Below, piece by piece: positions 34,970-44,583 of a DNA stretch of 46,977 bases; the first letter of the stretch is position 1; each line of letters starts with the position of its first letter. Made by a program: the position numbers and the translations under genes. The notes under the pieces are model-generated. The model made no database searches and was not told where the DNA came from. It saw only the letters and a program-made list of their open reading frames with translations. The DNA lies in assembly GCF_003318165.1 (NCBI RefSeq), contig NZ_QOCB01000116.1, forward strand, positions 1 to 46,977, written 5' to 3'. The stretch comes from Psychromonas sp. B3M02. Lineage in GTDB: Bacteria; Pseudomonadota; Gammaproteobacteria; Enterobacterales; Psychromonadaceae.

Positions 34970-37300
34970 TTAGTCGTTTATTAAGGCTTGTAATGCAGTT
35001 TGGTTTTTTAATAAAGCTTCAAATTGTGCAGCCGGTAAGGGTTTACTGAACAAGTAACCTTGGGCAAACTCACAATCTATACTTTTAAGAAATTGCATTT
35101 GCTCCTTGTCTTCAACCCCTTCACCTACTACTTTCAAATTCAACGCTTTTGCCATTGCAACAATCGCCATTACCAGTGATTTATCTGATTCGTTTTCAGC
35201 TAAATTCATGATAAAACCACGATCTATTTTTAATTTAGAAAAGGCATATTTTTGTAGGTAACTTAAGGCAGAATAACCGGTACCAAAGTCATCAATACTG
35301 AGTTCGACTCCCATGTTACGTAATGTTTGCAACATTTCAAATAACTCTCCTTCTTGATTAATAATGAGGCTTTCAGTGACTTCGACATCTAAGCGTTCAG
35401 GTGGTAAATCAGCGGTTTTCAGTACATTTTTGATATCAGAAAGTAGTTGTTTGCAGTTTCTAAATTGCACACTAGAAAAGTTAACGGCAATTTGTAACGG
35501 TGTAATACTTTGCCATTGTGCCGCTTGGTTGACTGCTGTCTGTAAAGCAAAGTTGCCTAACTGATCTATTAAGTTATTTTTTTCTGCGACGGCAATAAAT
35601 TCATCAGGTGGTACAAAGCCGAGTTCACTATCGGTCCAACGCATTAAGGCTTCAGCGCCTATTATCTTGTTGGTTGTAAGGTCAATCAGCGGCTGATAAT
35701 ACATTTCAAGGTTATTTTCCTTGAGCGCTGCGTGCAAGCGTAAGTTGATGGCTACTTTGCGGTTCACCTCGTCATTCATCTTAGGTTCAAAGAAATTAAA
35801 GTTATTACGGCCATTGCCTTTTACTTTATACAAAGCCATATCCGCACATTTTAATAGTGTTTCGGCATCGTCTGCGTCATCAGGGTAAATTGCTAATCCT
35901 ATACTACTGGATGTATGGAAGAGATGTTTTTCTATTTGAAAAGGTTGTTCAAAAAGGTGGTGCATTTTAACCGCTATTTGAGTCGCTTCCTCGAGTCCTT
36001 CTAGGTCATTAATCACTACCATGAATTCATCGCCACTTAATCGCGCAACGGTATCTGTTTTGCGTAACGCTCCACGTAAACGTAGGCTGGTTTCTATTAA
36101 TATTTTATCGCCGGCCGCATGTCCTAAGGTATCGTTAACTTGTTTAAAGTTATCGAGATCTATATACATGAGTAATACTTTTTTATGATTACGTTGTGAA
36201 CGAGCGATAGCATAATTGAGTTTTTCTAAGCTGTAACTTCTATTTGGAATGCCCGTTAGCGAATCATGAGTGGCTTGATAGGCTAATTTTTTCTCAGAAA
36301 GCTCACGCTTTTTAATTTCATTTTCAAGCTCAGAGTTATGCTTTGATAGTTGTTGACGACGCTTTTTTGAGTCACTAATTTGATGGTGAAGTTGGGCATT
36401 TTTGTGCTCAATATAAAATAGGTAATATAAAGTTAAAAATACTGGGAAGCCTAATAAAGAGATCACCACCACAAACCATTTCGAAGTAAATAGGTCATTG
36501 TGACTAATATCTTCAAACCAGGCTTCAATAATAAAAGGTGCACCTATTATCTGTTCTTTTAAATGAAAGCTATGAATTAAGTCATTGTGATGATGTAGGT
36601 CTGTGTCTTCGGCATGTGAAGTGGCGGCTAAGGAATCCCATATAAAGAGATCGCCTTTAGTGCTTCGTAGTGTGATATGGCTGCCACTGCCTTCATATTC
36701 TAAGGTCGTAAGCAGGGATGTCATTTGCGCTTTATTAAATTCAGCCACTAGTAAAGCAATGGGATGATTATGAAAGTAAACAGTCGTTGATAAACGGATT
36801 ATTAAGGTATCGTTGATTTCATTAACCAGTAATGTTTGTTTTGATTTCTGTAATTCAGAAATATTGAGGTCTTGATAGTTAAATGGGAGCGTACTGTTAC
36901 TATCAGCGATGATATTTTTATTTAATTCAACTAGAGTCACGCGAGAGAACACTGGGGTGAGTTTGTCTTGTGGGGAAATTAATTGTCTTTCGATCATTTC
37001 TCGCAAGTTAAATAGGCTTGCACCTAATCCATAGGTCATCGACATACCCGCGCTTTTATTCGCGAAGAAAGTGATTACTACTTTATCTTCAGATGCAATT
37101 AATAGATTATGCTTGGCAAGTTTAAAATAATTACTTAGTAACTCCCCGTAATGACTGATTCGTAAGTGAAGCTCATTGTCTCTTGATTCTTCAAGTTTAT
37201 TTTGACCTAGGTTGGTTACTGTTAAAATAAGTAATAGATATCCGGCAAGGGTTACACTTGCAATCACGAGAGTCTTTTTTTGAGTAAACCAACGAGGCAT
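34970..37300 (-). CDS. Membrane GGDEF-EAL cyclic-di-GMP enzyme
   Basis: A 776-residue inner-membrane protein. TM1 is about residues 10-30, a periplasmic sensor region follows (about 35-270), TM2 about 275-297, then a short coiled coil (300-340), GGDEF and EAL domains. The cyclase motif is S-G-D-E-F (422-426) with an inhibitory R-x-x-D site (413-416). The phosphodiesterase motifs are complete: E-A-L (550-552), D-D-F-G-T-G (670-675) and E-G-V-E. It is likely a phosphodiesterase or a dual enzyme. It lies 8 bp after a periplasmic binding-protein gene and probably senses that protein, as MbaA does with NspS in Vibrio cholerae. Confidence 0.92.
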   Translation of the reverse strand: MPRWFTQKKTLVIASVTLAGYLLLILTVTNLGQNKLEESRDNELHLRISHYGELLSNYFKLAKHNLLIASEDKVVITFFANKSAGMSMTYGLGASLFNLREMIERQLISPQDKLTPVFSRVTLVELNKNIIADSNSTLPFNYQDLNISELQKSKQTLLVNEINDTLIIRLSTTVYFHNHPIALLVAEFNKAQMTSLLTTLEYEGSGSHITLRSTKGDLFIWDSLAATSHAEDTDLHHHNDLIHSFHLKEQIIGAPFIIEAWFEDISHNDLFTSKWFVVVISLLGFPVFLTLYYLFYIEHKNAQLHHQISDSKKRRQQLSKHNSELENEIKKRELSEKKLAYQATHDSLTGIPNRSYSLEKLNYAIARSQRNHKKVLLMYIDLDNFKQVNDTLGHAAGDKILIETSLRLRGALRKTDTVARLSGDEFMVVINDLEGLEEATQIAVKMHHLFEQPFQIEKHLFHTSSSIGLAIYPDDADDAETLLKCADMALYKVKGNGRNNFNFFEPKMNDEVNRKVAINLRLHAALKENNLEMYYQPLIDLTTNKIIGAEALMRWTDSELGFVPPDEFIAVAEKNNLIDQLGNFALQTAVNQAAQWQSITPLQIAVNFSSVQFRNCKQLLSDIKNVLKTADLPPERLDVEVTESLIINQEGELFEMLQTLRNMGVELSIDDFGTGYSALSYLQKYAFSKLKIDRGFIMNLAENESDKSLVMAIVAMAKALNLKVVGEGVEDKEQMQFLKSIDCEFAQGYLFSKPLPAAQFEALLKNQTALQALIND

Positions 37301-37308
37301 AGATGTCC

Positions 37309-38229
37309 TTACTGTGATTTTGTGTTAAAAAAATCAGGATAAAAATAGAACACAGAAGGGTAATATTTCTTAACTAATAAATTATATTCACCACTGTTTT
37401 GAATCTCTTTAAGATATAGATTAAATGCATTTCGTAGATTTGGCGAGTCTTTACGGAAGACAACGCCCATCTCTTGGTTTTCTGAAATCGGGCCAATCAC
37501 CTTAGTTTTACCCGGCCACTTCTCTAATGCGATTAAAATGTCAGGCACATCCAGTAAGGTTAGTTCAGCATCATTGTTTAAGATAGCAGGGATCATCTCA
37601 CTTAATTTTCGTTCTGTTACCGGCAGGATAATTTTAGCGTCTGTATTGTATAAGTTATATAGATCAGGGTCTAAACAGGTTTGTTTCATTGCTAAGACTT
37701 CACGGCCTTTTAATAAGCCTTTTACCGTTTTGATGTCTTGTTTAATTGAATCTGATGGCGTAATAGGCTTAAGTGTTGAGTCTGCTCTTGCCATTAACCA
37801 AACGGCAGAAGGGAAATAAGGGGTAGAAAAATCAACGACTTCTTTTCTCCAAGGCAATATAGTTGCCCCTGTGGCCAGTATATCTCCTTTTATCTCATGC
37901 TGAATGTGTCCTTTGACGACGACATCATTGACATAGCTTGCATTACGTCCGGTGAGTAGCGTGATTGAGTTATGCCAAGTTGCTTCAACAAATTGGTATC
38001 GTAAACCTAAATGTTCAGCAAATCTTTGCATTAATTCAACATCCAAACCACTTACTAGCGTCTTGTCACTCTCTTTATAAATATTAATGAAGTTTGCATA
38101 GGGAATGCCAATATGTCGTAACACACCGTCTGCTTTGATTTCTGCTAAGTCGCGAGCATGACTCACTTGACTATAAAAGCCTAAAGTGAGCAGAAACATT
38201 GCCAGCCACTTAAATTTAGTATTTACCAT
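37309..38229 (-). CDS. Periplasmic solute-binding protein (SBP_bac_3)
   Basis: A 306-residue periplasmic protein with a signal peptide ending at S-H-A (about residue 25). The fold is that of amino-acid binding proteins: L-R-H-I-G-I-P-Y-A-N, S-G-L-D-V-E-L-M-Q-R-F-A, and V-D-F-S-T-P-Y-F near residue 133. No ABC permease or ATPase gene is nearby. It is the first gene of a two-gene operon with the GGDEF-EAL gene, so it probably acts as a ligand-sensing partner rather than a transport component. Ligand unknown. Confidence 0.88.
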   Translation of the reverse strand: MVNTKFKWLAMFLLTLGFYSQVSHARDLAEIKADGVLRHIGIPYANFINIYKESDKTLVSGLDVELMQRFAEHLGLRYQFVEATWHNSITLLTGRNASYVNDVVVKGHIQHEIKGDILATGATILPWRKEVVDFSTPYFPSAVWLMARADSTLKPITPSDSIKQDIKTVKGLLKGREVLAMKQTCLDPDLYNLYNTDAKIILPVTERKLSEMIPAILNNDAELTLLDVPDILIALEKWPGKTKVIGPISENQEMGVVFRKDSPNLRNAFNLYLKEIQNSGEYNLLVKKYYPSVFYFYPDFFNTKSQ

Positions 38230-38299
38230 AAAAAGGACCTTGGAAGAGAGAGAATTATTTTACGTTTTCTTTATTATACCTCTTAAGGGTAGGTTGTAA

Positions 38300-38322
38300 A
38301 AGCCACGATTGTGAAGTGGCTT
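38300..38322 (-). terminator. Terminator of the class V aminotransferase gene
   Basis: AAGCCAC (38300-38306) pairs with GTGGCTT (38316-38322), a 7-bp stem with a 9-nt loop followed on the - strand by TTTT, right after the stop codon. Confidence 0.7.
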
Positions 38323-38328
38323 AATGAT

Positions 38329-39723
38329 TTAGACCATGCTGTTAAATACATTTTTCATGGCTGTTATTAAGTTATCTACATCATCTTCGTCATGGAAAAG
38401 GTGAGTGGATATCCTTAAGGCATGAGTATCCAAGGTATCACTCTGTTGCACCTTAAAATCAGTGGTGCGGATAATAAAACCAGTTTGTTCACGCAATGCA
38501 TCTCTAAATGCAGTGAGCGTATCTGAATCATTCACATCTGCAAATGGATTAAAGCTGGTGATGGCACTAGCTAGTTCATCAATATCTGGAGAGTAGATGA
38601 CAGCATCCGGAAAAGCAGACTTAATCTGTTGTTTACAACGTTTACTAAGCGCAAGTACACGCTCTTCAATTACATCTCGCCCAATCTCATCCCACATTGC
38701 ACAAGCATCAGCCAATGCTTGTTTAGCTGGATAGTTATCATTACCTATATATTGTAATTGTAATTGCGCACCAAGGTAGTCTGCATGGCCTAAGGAGGAG
38801 TTAATAAACCATAATGAGGTATCACGGTCAGACCAATATTGATCTAGGCGTTGTGCACCGTTTAAGACAAATAAAATGCCTGTTGCGCCTGGTCCACATT
38901 GCCATTTATGTCCTGAACCAGCATAAAAATCACAGCCAATATCATGCAGATCAAGGTCCAACATACCAATTGCATGCGCACCATCAATTAAGGTGGGGAT
39001 TTCGTTCGGTATGGCGACTTCTTGGCAAATTCGCTTAGCAGGTAAACGAGTCCCAGTTTTGTAAGTAATATGTGAGAAAGTAATTAAGCGGACTCGACCT
39101 GAATACTCGCTTACGGCATGGGTAAAGAGATCAACAAATTCTTGCTCAGTAATGTTTTCATCTCCAGTATCTACTGGAATATCTAAATAGATAACCTCTA
39201 CACCATAGCGTTCGGAAACAACATGTAATGGCGATTCTGCAGCAACATGCTCATGGTGAGTTGTTAATATTATATCGCCTGATTCAAATTGCAGACCGTT
39301 TAAAATAGAACACATGCCATCCGTTGTATTGCGACTAAGAATGATTTCATCTGCATTTGCACCTAAACCAGCCGCGATACTCGTACTCATTTCTGTGGTA
39401 TAAGGCCACTCTCCAAATTTGTCTTGCATATCCCATGGATTTTCAGCCACACTGAGGTTATTGGCATAATAATTCTTTAACACACTACTTGGCATCGAGC
39501 CGGTGGTACCCACATTCATGTAGGTGGTGTTTTTGTCCAATACAAACTGTTTTTTTACTTTATTCCAGATCGATTTATTGTGGCGAGCGTTGTAAGACTG
39601 GTGGTTATTTTTGGCGTTTGCTGTGCTGGGTAATAAGCCTGCAGTGATACCTGCTGCGGCGATGCCTGAGGTTACTTTTAAGAAATGTCGTCGTTCGTTA
39701 GACACTGCTTTATCTTCAATCAT
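38329..39723 (-). CDS. Tat-exported class V aminotransferase-fold PLP enzyme
   Basis: A 464-residue pyridoxal-phosphate enzyme of the isopenicillin-N-epimerase/cysteine desulfurase fold. The PLP lysine is Lys273 in S-G-H-K-W-Q-C-G-P, the ring-stacking region has T-T-H-H-E-H and the Asp is in I-D-G-A-H (247). The N-terminus is a twin-arginine signal, N-E-R-R-H-F-L-K (9-16), with a hydrophobic stretch and T-A-N-A near 38, so the cofactor-loaded enzyme is exported folded. No partner genes are adjacent. Reaction unknown; epimerase, lyase or desulfurase activities occur in the family. Confidence 0.88.
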   Translation of the reverse strand: MIEDKAVSNERRHFLKVTSGIAAAGITAGLLPSTANAKNNHQSYNARHNKSIWNKVKKQFVLDKNTTYMNVGTTGSMPSSVLKNYYANNLSVAENPWDMQDKFGEWPYTTEMSTSIAAGLGANADEIILSRNTTDGMCSILNGLQFESGDIILTTHHEHVAAESPLHVVSERYGVEVIYLDIPVDTGDENITEQEFVDLFTHAVSEYSGRVRLITFSHITYKTGTRLPAKRICQEVAIPNEIPTLIDGAHAIGMLDLDLHDIGCDFYAGSGHKWQCGPGATGILFVLNGAQRLDQYWSDRDTSLWFINSSLGHADYLGAQLQLQYIGNDNYPAKQALADACAMWDEIGRDVIEERVLALSKRCKQQIKSAFPDAVIYSPDIDELASAITSFNPFADVNDSDTLTAFRDALREQTGFIIRTTDFKVQQSDTLDTHALRISTHLFHDEDDVDNLITAMKNVFNSMV

Positions 39724-39901
39724 ATAAAATCCCTTCAGTTAGATGAAAATATAAGCATAAAGGAATTAATAAGAAAAGCGATGATGCTTTTATGAATTTG
39801 ACTGTAACATACTGAAAGTTATGGTTAGACCTCAGCTCTTTACCTTGGTCATCATTAACGGACAACTGCTGATTTAGTGGCTTCTGTTTGCGAGATTTAA
39901 T

Positions 39902-40375
39902 TTAAATGATTTGTAAAATATCGAAATCATGAACTTTATTATTTATGGTCATGCTGACTTCTGCATCAATTTTTTGACCGAGTAACATTGCCCCAATCGG
40001 TGATTCTGGTGTGACGACTAACACAGTATGTTGTTGCCATTTGAGTTTTACACCGCCTGCTACAGGACAAATAAACAAGTACTTAGCTTGAGCATCTTGA
40101 TCAACTAAAACCACTAAGGAGCCTAATGCTCCTTTTAATGAACTTCCTAATGGCAAGCTAATACAAGCATCGATATCTGCTTGGCATTTTAACGCTCTTT
40201 GAGATTGTCCATGGGCGAGATAAGCTGCTTCAAGGGCTAATGTATCATATTGGTTTTCAGCAATATTTTCTTCATTAGTGGCCGTTTCATGTGCGCTTTT
40301 TGCTGCAGCTTGTGCGTTATTTAGTTGCTGCTGCAAATGGGTCATGAGTTGCTGGTGTAGCTGAATTTTGTTCAT
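39902..40375 (-). CDS. GreA/GreB-family transcription factor paralogue
   Basis: A 157-residue protein of GreA length. The N-terminal coiled coil (about residues 1-75) is followed by the FKBP-like C-terminal domain (about 80-157), with S-P-I-G-A-M-L-L-G-Q-K-I-D-A-E-V as in GreA. At the tip of the coiled coil, GreA has D-L-K-E-N, with Asp41 and Glu44 reaching into the RNA polymerase channel. Here the segment is N-I-A-E-N, so the Asp is Asn and the Glu is kept. It may bind polymerase without normal cleavage stimulation. No clear ribosome site was seen. Confidence 0.78.
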   Translation of the reverse strand: MNKIQLHQQLMTHLQQQLNNAQAAAKSAHETATNEENIAENQYDTLALEAAYLAHGQSQRALKCQADIDACISLPLGSSLKGALGSLVVLVDQDAQAKYLFICPVAGGVKLKWQQHTVLVVTPESPIGAMLLGQKIDAEVSMTINNKVHDFDILQII

Positions 40376-40469
40376 TTTAAAATCATTAAATAGGGCTAGG
40401 TTTACAATGCTCGGATTATACCTAGCCTATTTAAGAATTGATTGTGAAAATCTTATTTTCCAGCTTTAT

Positions 40470-42797
40470 TTAGTCTTTATCTTTCAAGTATTGCTCAATA
40501 TTGACGCTATCGATTTGCGATGCATGCAAATATTGTTGAGCATATTGTAAGTAGGTACCGCTGCTTAAGAATAACCTAAATATCGCTAAATTGAGATGTT
40601 TATCCATGGTGATTTGATATAACACATCGATAGCTTGGCTTAATGATAAGGTCGCTTTAACGGGTGACTTAATGGTTGTTAAAGCGATAAAAATATCACT
40701 GAGAAACATAATATGCTCAGCTATACTCAAATCAACCTGTGTAGAACTTTTAGGGTAAGCAATGGCCGTCAATCGACTATGATACATAGATAAGTCAATA
40801 ACAGTGCTTTGACTTTCTGCATTAGACAGTGCATTCAGCATGTTTTTAATTGAGCTAAGTTGTTGTTTTGCTTCCTGAGCTTGCTCTACTGTTGCAGTGC
40901 CTTGTTGAATCGATAGTTGATAAAATTCATTACCATGAGTTAGTGCGTTGTTAGTCGTGCTAGGTTGCTCTAGTTGACTGGTTAATTCATGGTTTATTAA
41001 ATACTCGGTCGCCGGTAACTTCTGCTTTTTCATGGCAAGGTTAATGGCTTCAACCGCTGATAGTCCGAGACTGTTATCAAAGTAACGTAACCATGTTTTT
41101 TCGCTCATCTGTTGTAAACGTTGGTGATCTTGGGGACTTAATGAGGTGTGTCCTTGGTTTAGTTTAGCCACAAACTCAAAGTCTCTCATCAGTTGCAGTT
41201 GTTGCTTAATGAGTTTTTCTTTTAGCGGTTTATTCTGCTCTGGATTCGCTCTACTTTCCTGATAATAATGTATTTCTGCATCTCTCCAAAGCACCTCAAA
41301 ACGCATGCGGATCTCATGTATACGATTATAAGGAGTATCTAACTTCGTCCCTTTATTAACTAAGTCATCGGCATTTAAGTGTTGATATAAATGTGTCCAA
41401 GCCATTGCTTGAAAATGATTAAAAGCTGTTTCATTAGATAAAGTGAATGTTGAAAATTCAGGAGAGTGTGATTTACTCGCGGCGATTCCTAACAGGCCAG
41501 TTAATGTAGGATAACGATTAATTTGGTTATTGTTATTAAGTGCTTTGTTATCAATAATTTTAGCATTGAGCGAAGCAAATAATGACGCTCTTTCTTGGTG
41601 TTTTATATTTTGCTCTGCAATTATCTCACTCATCTCTGCGATTGTTATATTTAACGAATTTAACTCACGGAAACGGCTTGTTTTAGGCGTAAATTTCTTG
41701 TAATTATTTGACTTAGCAGCCTCTAACGAATGTATTAAACGCGTTAATGCTTTACTGATAGGTACAGTAAATAACCAGGATAAAAGGATTGATAAGGCTA
41801 AACAGGCTAACAATATCTCAAGAGATGTTTTTATACTAGGTAATAATAAAGCTTGTTTAGGTGTCAAAAATGCTAGGTAACTAGGGGCGTTTGTTTCTCC
41901 CTCTAGAGGCGTTAAATAAGCATAATAGTGCTGCTTCTCGATTTCGATTTGAGTTAATTGGTCAGTTGTTTTTGAATCAATTAAATCCATTAATAATGGG
42001 TAAGGGGAGTACAGTGGACTTTGCCATTTTTCTGCGTTTGAGGTGGCTAAGAGATGCCCTTTATTAGTGAATAGGTAAAGTTCATTATGTAAGTCAGGTG
42101 AGCTTATATCTTTTAACGCTTCACTGTAGTCAGCTAGTTTAGTTTCAATAGCAATAACCGCATTTATCTTGTTGACTTTTTTAGAGTAGGTTAGGGTTTT
42201 TTCTGTCTGCGAGGTAATTGCTAGTGGCACTTGCTGCGCAGCCTTGTACCATTCACTGGTCGTGATGTCGCCGGTAGTTATCTCTTGAAACTTGCTGAGG
42301 AAATGGAACTTGTTATCGAAATACAGCTCTTCACGAATCGTTTCTGTTGCGTTTTTCTGAATCGAGACAAGCAACCACTTTGCCTGTTTTACTTGATGAA
42401 TATATTGTGCACTTTGTGGTTTGTCTAAAGCCACCAGTTTTTGCAAATTGCCGTTTTTAAAGCCTACAGAAAGTGATTGATAACGTGTTTGTTGGTTCAG
42501 TATTTGTGCAAAACGGGTAATGGCACTAGGTGTGAGTCGATTATTAACACTGATCATCTGTGAATTAGATAAAGCGGTGAGTTGCTCATCCATTTGCAGT
42601 TTATTTTGTTCTGTACGCTGAGCTATTTGAGCCGCGGTATATTGATAACTTCGTAAACTGCTGTCTTTAGCTAACTTTTGACTATGATAAAAGTGTAAAC
42701 CCACTGCAACGACGCTAATTAATAAACAGGAAAATAAAAAGGCACTAAATAACCGAACACCGATCGACAGAGTTGCTTTTGTAGCAGATTTAGACAT
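40470..42797 (-). CDS. Membrane sensor with degenerate HD-GYP domain
   Basis: A 775-residue protein; the start is at ATG 42797 after AGGAAAAGT, not the upstream in-frame ATG. TM1 is about residues 13-35, a large periplasmic Cache-like region follows (about 40-320), TM2 about 325-350, then a HAMP-like linker. The C-terminal part follows the order of marine HD-GYP phosphodiesterases: L-D-T-P-Y-N-R-I-H-E-I-R, R-Y-F-D-N-S-L-G-L-S, then S-D-I-F-I-A-L-T and F-L-S-S-G-T-Y-L-Q-Y-A. The catalytic H-H-E-x-x-D-G-x-G-Y-P is replaced by Y-H-S-R-L-T-A-I-A-Y-P. It is therefore probably an inactive ligand-binding or signalling protein. Confidence 0.78.
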   Translation of the reverse strand: MSKSATKATLSIGVRLFSAFLFSCLLISVVAVGLHFYHSQKLAKDSSLRSYQYTAAQIAQRTEQNKLQMDEQLTALSNSQMISVNNRLTPSAITRFAQILNQQTRYQSLSVGFKNGNLQKLVALDKPQSAQYIHQVKQAKWLLVSIQKNATETIREELYFDNKFHFLSKFQEITTGDITTSEWYKAAQQVPLAITSQTEKTLTYSKKVNKINAVIAIETKLADYSEALKDISSPDLHNELYLFTNKGHLLATSNAEKWQSPLYSPYPLLMDLIDSKTTDQLTQIEIEKQHYYAYLTPLEGETNAPSYLAFLTPKQALLLPSIKTSLEILLACLALSILLSWLFTVPISKALTRLIHSLEAAKSNNYKKFTPKTSRFRELNSLNITIAEMSEIIAEQNIKHQERASLFASLNAKIIDNKALNNNNQINRYPTLTGLLGIAASKSHSPEFSTFTLSNETAFNHFQAMAWTHLYQHLNADDLVNKGTKLDTPYNRIHEIRMRFEVLWRDAEIHYYQESRANPEQNKPLKEKLIKQQLQLMRDFEFVAKLNQGHTSLSPQDHQRLQQMSEKTWLRYFDNSLGLSAVEAINLAMKKQKLPATEYLINHELTSQLEQPSTTNNALTHGNEFYQLSIQQGTATVEQAQEAKQQLSSIKNMLNALSNAESQSTVIDLSMYHSRLTAIAYPKSSTQVDLSIAEHIMFLSDIFIALTTIKSPVKATLSLSQAIDVLYQITMDKHLNLAIFRLFLSSGTYLQYAQQYLHASQIDSVNIEQYLKDKD

Positions 42798-43074
42798 GAC
42801 TTTTCCTGATATTAATACGATTATTCCTAACAAAAGTTCAAGGTGCTAGGTACTGGTTAATAGGTGAAATACACCCAAATAAGGTGGTTCGATTTAACTC
42901 TGTATCAGACCATTAATATCTATTTTTGTTCGCATTGTTTTTACTAATTTTTGCTATTAGTAATCACCTTAGGAACGGGGGAATATAAGGGAGGAGAAGT
43001 GTATGGAAGTTGGCAAATAAAGAAAACACTATTACCCAGTAGCAGATGGATAATAGTGCTTATAGATCAGTTAT
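42798..43074. terminator. Gap containing the antiporter terminator
   Basis: CACTATTA (43027-43034) pairs with TAATAGTG (43051-43058). On the - strand the stem is followed by TTTTCTTT, a good terminator for the antiporter gene. Nothing else is seen in this 277-bp gap except the upstream region of the HD-GYP-like gene. Confidence 0.65.
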
Positions 43075-44355
43075 TTATTCTTGTTTACTTTGCCACTCTT
43101 TGGCTTTGTTAATCAGTGGCACGATACTAGAGCCTTGAATTAAGATTGAAAACAGTACAACACCGTAAGTCATTACTAGGATAATCTCACGAACATCGAT
43201 ATTCTTTTCAGGGATCACCCAAATACCAGCAGGCACAGCCATTGCCATAGCTAGGGCTAAACCACCACGTAACCCACCCCAAGTTAAAATACGCACAGAG
43301 TAGGGGTTATAATGACGGAAACGGTTAAAGCCAACATAAGATAAGCGAATACTCAGATAGCGTGCCAACAATACAACCGGAATAGCGATTAACATGATGA
43401 TCCAGTCTTCTTGATAGAAGCTGAATTGCAGCATGCTTAAACCGATTAACAGGAAGAGTAGACCATTTAAAAATTCATCCACCAGTTCCCAGAAATGATC
43501 TAGTTGCGCCTTGCTCTCCTCTGAGAATCCGGTTTTTCTGGTCCAGTTACCAATCATGATACCTGCTACAACCATTGCTAAAGGAGCTGAAACGCCAATT
43601 AATTCACCGAATACATAACCAGCTGTTGGTACGCCAATAGTAAATAATAGTTCCATTGCATGGTCGTTGGTTGCACTTATTAAGTAGTGGAACAATAGCC
43701 CTAATGCAAAGCCATATACAATACCGCCAATCGCTTCATGCAAGAACAACATAGAGACATTGCCTACCGTCAATGGCTCACCAGAGAAAGCGATATTGAA
43801 TATAGTGACAAAAATGACCAGACCAAAACCATCATTAAACAGTGACTCGCCCTCTATTTGAGTAGAAATACGTTTAGGAGCATTTAACTTTTTAACAATA
43901 GCAAGTACGGCGATGGGATCTGTAGGTGAAATCAGGGCGCCAAACAATAAACAGTATATAAGGTCAAGAGGTAGTCCAATTAACTGGCAAATATAGTAGA
44001 GCACAAAACCTACAAAGAAAGTGGAGAATAGTGTAGCGCCTAAAGCGAGCACAGTAATCTCCCATTTTTGATCTTTTAAGCTTTCTAATTTAATGCCTAA
44101 ACCGCCAGCAAATAATAGAAAACCTAATAAACCATTTAATAGAAAGTGTTCAAAATCTATCTCTGTTAATTGAGTAACGGCAACTTCTCTTAATTGAGTA
44201 AAACCATTTTTACCCGCGATGATAATAATCAGAGATAACAACAAGGATCCTGCTGTAATGGCAATGGTACTTTGCCATTTTCCTAACTTACTATTAATTA
44301 GAGTGATCAGCATTGCAGCTGCAGCGAGGAAGCATAAAGTGGCGTAAACGGACAT
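43075..44355 (-). CDS. Na+(K+)/H+ antiporter, CPA1 (NhaP-type)
   Basis: A 426-residue inner-membrane antiporter with about 12 hydrophobic segments. The CPA1 signatures are present: L-I-S-P-T-D-P-I-A-V-L (about 141-151) and E-G-E-S-L-F-N-D-G (ion-binding Asp near 174), plus L-T-W-G-G-L-R-G-G-L-A-L-A-M-A near the end. There is no long cytoplasmic C-terminal domain. The role is pH and sodium or potassium balance, fitting a marine cell. AGGT precedes the ATG. It is a single gene, divergent from csrB. Confidence 0.92.
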   Translation of the reverse strand: MSVYATLCFLAAAAMLITLINSKLGKWQSTIAITAGSLLLSLIIIIAGKNGFTQLREVAVTQLTEIDFEHFLLNGLLGFLLFAGGLGIKLESLKDQKWEITVLALGATLFSTFFVGFVLYYICQLIGLPLDLIYCLLFGALISPTDPIAVLAIVKKLNAPKRISTQIEGESLFNDGFGLVIFVTIFNIAFSGEPLTVGNVSMLFLHEAIGGIVYGFALGLLFHYLISATNDHAMELLFTIGVPTAGYVFGELIGVSAPLAMVVAGIMIGNWTRKTGFSEESKAQLDHFWELVDEFLNGLLFLLIGLSMLQFSFYQEDWIIMLIAIPVVLLARYLSIRLSYVGFNRFRHYNPYSVRILTWGGLRGGLALAMAMAVPAGIWVIPEKNIDVREIILVMTYGVVLFSILIQGSSIVPLINKAKEWQSKQE

Positions 44356-44519
44356 AGTGATAACCTGAGGTGTAAAGGAAATGTAAATATAATGCTAATT
44401 AGTCGTAAATACTATGGCTTGTTGATTATTACACTGCTTGTTTGACTGTTTTTTAAACAAAAAGAGTGTGAATAATGAATATAAATCATTTCATTATTAA
44501 TTGTAGATAGAGAGTTAAA

Positions 44520-44535
44520 TGTGATCATGGTCACT
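44520..44535. promoter_or_regulatory. CRP-type site between the antiporter gene and csrB
   Basis: TGTGATCATGGTCACT matches the CRP half-sites TGTGA-N6-TCACA at 9 of 10 positions. It lies 165 bp upstream of the antiporter start and about 240 bp upstream of csrB, so it could serve either. Confidence 0.65.
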
Positions 44536-44583
44536 AAATATATTGAACTTATCTTGAAACGATCCTATGTGCCGTTTTTTGCT

